This document shows positions 61,201 to 64,000 of a stretch of DNA of 64,000 bases, one piece after another. A program made the position numbers and the translations under genes. Source of the DNA: Paludisphaera mucosa (GTDB lineage Bacteria > Planctomycetota > Planctomycetia > Isosphaerales > Isosphaeraceae); NCBI RefSeq assembly GCF_029589435.1, contig NZ_JARRAG010000002.1:496001-560000 (forward strand). Reading direction: 5' to 3'. The notes beneath the pieces were generated by a model, which did no database searches, was not told the origin of the DNA, and saw only the letters and a program-made list of their open reading frames with translations. Position 1 is the stretch's first letter, and the number at the start of each line of letters is the position of its first letter.

Positions 61201-63274
61201 CGGCCTGGGCCTCGGCGGACCGGTCCAGCATCGCCAGCGCGGCGTGCAGGGTCCGCGCCGGCGCCGACGACCGCGCGCCGTAGCGGCGGGAGCGGTCGTG
61301 CAGCAGGGCCAGCGGCTCCTCCTGGCGGCGCAGCATTCGGGCCGCGCCGAAGTAGGCCCGCGCCAGCCATTCGTCCTTGTCGCTCAGGCACGAGGCGAAC
61401 CGGTGCAGCTCCAGGGCCTCGTCGCGGCGGCCCGCGTTCCAGGCGAGCCGGGCCAGGATGGAGATCGAGGCCGCGTCGGTCGGCCGGGCCCGCATCGCCC
61501 GGGCGACCATCCGCCCCGCGGCCTCCTGATCGCGGGCGTCGGCCAGCAGCTCCTCGGCGAACTGGCGGAACAGGATCGGGTCGGCCGTCGGCGCGGCGCA
61601 GGCCTCGCGGTAGAGGGCCAGGCGGTCGTCGCGCCGGCCCAGTTCGCGCAGGCAGGAGAGGTGGAAGAGCCGCAGGTTCACGTCGTCGGGGAACTGCGCG
61701 CGCATCGCCGCCACCACTTCCAGGTTGGTCGGCCCGTCGGCGTCGTAGAGGGCGAGGTGGCGGCGGGCCTGGTGCGTGAGCCGGTGGTCCGGCGCCTCGG
61801 CGCGCATCGCCGCCAGCTCGGCCGCGGCCGCATCGCGGTCGTGCCCCCGCAGGGCGACCTGGATGCGGTGCAGGCGGTCGAACAGCCCCGCGTCGGGGAG
61901 GTCGACGCCGTCGAGCAGCTCGGCGCGTGCGGAGGGGACCATGGCCATGCCCCGCGGGCCGACGGATCGGTACCGTTCGAGGAACGGCCCGGCCAGGGCC
62001 TCGCCCTCGTGCGGAAGGGTCGGGTCGCGGATCAGGAGCGTCGCGCGGCGGGCGTCGTAGCCGATGACCGCCTGGAGGTGCGCGCTCTGGGGCTCGACGG
62101 TCGTCAGGGTGAACGGCACGCCCCGGTCGAGCAGCGCGACGGCCGCGTCCCAGGTCACGGTGAACTCGCGCGCCCGCCAGCCGTTCGCCCCGGCCCACGA
62201 CCGCTCGCGATGGTCGGGCGTGCCGTCATAGCAGATCGCCTCGGCGACCTCCAGGTGGTCGGCCTCGCGGCCCCAGAACCGGGCCAGCGCCGCCAGGGTC
62301 GCCGGCGCGCAGGTCTGGTGGTGCTGGCGGACGAACCGGACGCCCAGCCGGACGCGGCGGTCGTCCTCGGCGGCCTGCATTCGGTCGGCGACCTCCCGGA
62401 AGAAGCCCTCGCCGGCCTCCCGCGCGTACGTCACGGCCGCCGCCACGTCCCCAAGGCGGTAGGCCGCGTCCGAGCGGCGGGCCGCCAGCCAGCGACGGGT
62501 CGTCGCGTCCATCATCGGCGAGAGCGCCTCGTAGCGGTCGAGGCTCGCCATCGACTCCGCGTGGAGCCCGGCCTCGAACTGGAAGCCCGCGAGCTGCCCG
62601 ACGATCACGCCCGAATTCATGCGACGGTCGGCCTCGGCCAGGAACTCCAGGGCTTCGGCCTCGCGGTCGAGCAGTTGCAGCAGGTGGGCCGTCGACTGCA
62701 CGGCCGGCCGATACCAGGTCGAGAGCGCCAGGGCCTCGCGGGCGGCGGCCAGGGCCTCCTCGTAACGGTCCTCCATCTCCAGTAGGCTCGCCCGCTCGAC
62801 CCGGAGCCAGGCGCGGCCGGGCGTGATCCGCTCGGCCTCGGCCAGCCGGAGTTCGGCGCGTTCGAAGTCGCGGAGCCCGCCGAGGGCCATGGCGTGCGTG
62901 GCCTCCCAGTCGGCGCGGATCTCGTCCGGGGCGGCGTCCAGCGGCCCGACGCGACCCAGGAACCGCCAGGCCGCCAGCGGGCCGCGGCGGCCCAGCATCG
63001 CCCGCGCCCGGTAGTAGAGAGCCTCGGGGTCGCGGGGGTCGTCCCGCCAGGCGCGCAGGGGGAGCGCCAGCCCCAGGCGGACCGCCCCGAGCTGCCAGGC
63101 CAGGCGTCCGGCGAGCACCTTCGCCGACGCGCCCGGCCACCGCGTCATCGGGCCCAGGCCCCGGGCGACCTCGAAGGCGCCCAGGTAGTCGCCGGCCTCG
63201 TATAGCTCGCGGATCCGCCCCAGATCGGCCGGGGCCGCCGCGACGGCCCCGTGTCCCTCGATCGTCGCCGACAT
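58235..63274 (-). CDS. Giant TPR protein with an embedded C39-type cysteine peptidase domain
   Basis: A 1679-residue protein with no signal peptide or membrane segment. TPR-like helical repeats fill residues 20-300 and 470-1600. Between them, about 308-450 form a C39/papain-like domain: Gln317, Cys322 (HHQTCAPATLAALARFWG), His399 (SAHLQAVIGYDA) and Asp417 (LLIRDPTLP), the full oxyanion Gln plus Cys-His-Asp set at proper spacing. C39 domains usually trim double-glycine leaders on ABC exporters; a soluble TPR-flanked form suggests a scaffold-recruited protease or a non-proteolytic binding module. A small membrane protein gene lies 141 nt upstream on the same strand and may be cotranscribed. Confidence 0.88.
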   Translation of the reverse strand: MSATIEGHGAVAAAPADLGRIRELYEAGDYLGAFEVARGLGPMTRWPGASAKVLAGRLAWQLGAVRLGLALPLRAWRDDPRDPEALYYRARAMLGRRGPLAAWRFLGRVGPLDAAPDEIRADWEATHAMALGGLRDFERAELRLAEAERITPGRAWLRVERASLLEMEDRYEEALAAAREALALSTWYRPAVQSTAHLLQLLDREAEALEFLAEADRRMNSGVIVGQLAGFQFEAGLHAESMASLDRYEALSPMMDATTRRWLAARRSDAAYRLGDVAAAVTYAREAGEGFFREVADRMQAAEDDRRVRLGVRFVRQHHQTCAPATLAALARFWGREADHLEVAEAICYDGTPDHRERSWAGANGWRAREFTVTWDAAVALLDRGVPFTLTTVEPQSAHLQAVIGYDARRATLLIRDPTLPHEGEALAGPFLERYRSVGPRGMAMVPSARAELLDGVDLPDAGLFDRLHRIQVALRGHDRDAAAAELAAMRAEAPDHRLTHQARRHLALYDADGPTNLEVVAAMRAQFPDDVNLRLFHLSCLRELGRRDDRLALYREACAAPTADPILFRQFAEELLADARDQEAAGRMVARAMRARPTDAASISILARLAWNAGRRDEALELHRFASCLSDKDEWLARAYFGAARMLRRQEEPLALLHDRSRRYGARSSAPARTLHAALAMLDRSAEAQAVLDEALRFRPDDGELLLYAAEADAAAGEFERASARVEAARPHCRRGDWLRAAAALASARGDLPGSLALWRDVLRAEPAALDANRAAAGLLAETEGRAASYAHLESACGRSPHNYALHQALVEQARGEGPEVAEPALRRLLEIHPASAWGRREMAMLLSRTGRHDQAAAEMAVAAALEPDSTYEAGIRGRIHEDAGRPAEARAAYREAVRRDVDNEDAVARLIAICDSQADRLDAIAFVAAELERQVIFGDGLLVFARYARGHLGSDGLLATLVAAWEARPDLWHAWSALIDERVGRGELDEAEGLARRAAERFPLLPRIHLDLSAVLRVRGDVEGERAALRRALQISPGWGRAACQLAQSLEGEKLFEESRGVLERAVASAPLDAQVNGYLADALWSLGEKDAARDRIAVALRLDPGYAWAWRAFAAWSKEVGSPDAAVALAREVVAARAGDARAWKALEGALEDRPETLDERLAALDRAAALAPRDDVVHDRRAEILAEAGRFDEAEAACAPPGWGDRPPSNLRGRAAWVAARRGDRAGARARMRPIVEEEPDYAWGWRRLAEWAREDGDAPAYLEAAEQLARLDSGDPYSLGALGEARLRNGDRAGAKEGFRRALAIDPAYDFAALNLFTLELADGRLDAAEEALRPLMAPEYEYPAYVVAREVQLHAARKDRPAAIEALERLCVAADPGSEWPWRAADAALVAAGWRRAADRAFQAALARPGAAPNVGEMWASRRGALRAWRVGRTLRRLLPTGGEAARRALEAHVKVLGEARSGALLRLTVWRHRAALRAHADCWGMVGYALGRASRPRAVVRWLEDWTNRQGVKPWMLVALALAQRSLGRDVQANRIDRAAMDLPEDGRRPWHAAWLALDALCEGDAAAAAAWLAVPGAPDFNGLHAYVHGLATILLEVERADPGARVIAAGSGLRRLRELGRSSLVDPVDRALAMRACRRVGRRLAAHVPVWRRPLVRVGLELQPPRVAGRA

Positions 63275-63415
63275 CGTCCCCTTCCCCCCGCCCCGGCCAG
63301 CCGCGCGGGCGTCCGTCGCCCCGAAGCATGACTATACGCCGGACACGCGAGCGTGCGACCGGGTTCTCGGGATTCGTCGGGGTTCGATTCAGGAGGGCCG
63401 GTGCGGGCGGGGCGC

Positions 63416-63895
63416 TCAGGCCAGGCCGAGCTCGGGCTTCTCGGTTTCGAGCCGGCCGAGCAGCAGGTGCGTGTACCGCTCGAGCGAGGGCTCCTTGACG
63501 CAGGAGACGATCTTCCACATCTTGAAATCGGCCATGCTGATGTAGTTTCCCGCCGATCGGCTCATGATGACCAGCTCGGCGATCTCGATCGCGCCGTTTT
63601 GCGAGATGCCGTTGCTCTGGAGGGTGTGGATCAAGGCCGAGCGGTTGTTCCGCTGCATCTCCGCCCGCTGCTTGTCGTGGTAGTCCTTGACCGCCTGGGC
63701 ACCGATGATCACCGGGGGCGCCAGGAACGTGGCCGCCCCGATCCCCATCGCCAGGCCCACGGCCCTGGGCCGGCTCGTACCGCGGTTCGTCGCCTCGTCG
63801 TAGCACCCCTTGACGGTGTTGTTCTTGAGCTGGAACTGGGCGATCTTCTTGTAGTTCTTGAAGCCCTGGGCGAGGGAATTCAGCATGCTCGGCAT
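63416..63895 (-). CDS. Small one-TM membrane protein upstream of the TPR-C39 gene
   Basis: A 159-residue protein. A basic amphipathic N-terminus (FKNYKKIAQFQLKNNTVKG), one membrane segment at about 45-68, a charged helical stretch (KDYHDKQRAEMQRNN) and a C-terminal helical domain. I do not recognise the family. GGGAGG eight bases before the ATG at 63895 supports the start; the frame is open further upstream as filler. Its position suggests a membrane partner for the TPR-C39 protein, but this is inference from order alone. The last 105 bases of the window hold nothing I can assign. Confidence 0.7.
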   Translation of the reverse strand: MPSMLNSLAQGFKNYKKIAQFQLKNNTVKGCYDEATNRGTSRPRAVGLAMGIGAATFLAPPVIIGAQAVKDYHDKQRAEMQRNNRSALIHTLQSNGISQNGAIEIAELVIMSRSAGNYISMADFKMWKIVSCVKEPSLERYTHLLLGRLETEKPELGLA

Positions 63896-64000
63896 GGTCG
63901 GGACCTCCCGAATTGCGAGGACGGGGACGGGACGCGACGGTCGCCGGGTGCGTCGCGGTCGATCCCGCGTCGTCGCCCGGCCCCATCCTGAACGCACCGG

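Noticed and set aside
58310-62785. Very long open frame antisense to the giant TPR gene
   Set aside because: Its translation is Arg/Gly/Pro-rich filler typical of antisense frames in GC-rich coding DNA, has no domain pattern, and the opposite strand encodes clear TPR and C39 motifs.
1-64000. Insertion sequences, integrases, phage genes, toxin-antitoxin or known defence systems
   Set aside because: No transposase, recombinase or phage motif was found in any frame read; the palindromic elements are the only mobile-like sequences.

Overview
The window is a very GC-rich (roughly 70%) stretch of a planctomycete chromosome, most likely family Isosphaeraceae (Paludisphaera, Singulisphaera or Tautonia type). 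The reasons are two DUF1559 prepilin-like proteins, two proteins with the planctomycete LEPR-XLL-type N-terminus, a TIGR03067-type protein, a DUF1080 protein, a planctomycete cytochrome c domain, a leucine-rich-repeat protein and a very large TPR protein. The genus is inferred from family content only. No rRNA operon, phage, transposase or CRISPR array is visible; one tRNA is present.

Layout. 1-1738: a degenerate S24/LexA-like regulator and an FHA protein on the minus strand. 2029-5175: tRNA-Gly, trigger factor and two consecutive ClpP subunits, closed by a clear terminator. 5377-6505: two tandem paralogous membrane proteins. 6635-7853: fabI and a NUDIX gene. 8007-11008: two GT-C type membrane glycosyltransferases, overlapping tail to tail with a secreted unknown. 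12312-14621: pxpBAC (5-oxoprolinase). 14701-17458: a proline-rich lipoprotein and a cytochrome c/peptidase-like fusion. 18025-23684: ribokinase, DUF1080, unknowns and ThiO-like glycine oxidase. 23689-26044: a minus-strand operon of a small protein, RlmI and a DtxR-type regulator, divergent from clpS. 26661-31534: PAS-GGDEF-EAL, SDR epimerase, RuvX, mannose-1-phosphate guanylyltransferase and a STAS protein. 31718-41207: DUF1345, sialidase-like, six-hairpin glycosidase-like, EEP hydrolase, a two-TM protein, a TIGR03067-type protein and an internally duplicated ABC permease. 41614-48757: DUF1559, then a carbohydrate block (GH51 arabinofuranosidase, sugar porter, PfkB kinase, GH27 alpha-galactosidase) and a VOC protein. 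49177-55337: lipoprotein and DUF1559 pair, then two LEPR-XLL/MBG surface proteins, the first frame-disrupted. 55364-63895: BSP-type metallopeptidase, a frameshifted conserved gene, an LRR protein, a 1679-residue TPR protein with an embedded C39-type cysteine peptidase domain, and a small membrane protein.

The most unusual items are: (a) the TPR-C39-TPR protein with an intact Cys-His-Asp set; (b) a dispersed family of about 171-183 bp palindromic elements (three full copies and one 38-bp minimal hairpin), all lying just 3' of genes, one of them read through as the C-terminus of a glycosyltransferase; (c) eight MBG-type repeats at an exact 255-bp period in a gene broken by a frameshift; (d) an S24-type regulator that has lost both catalytic residues, with a cluster of short palindromes in its leader.
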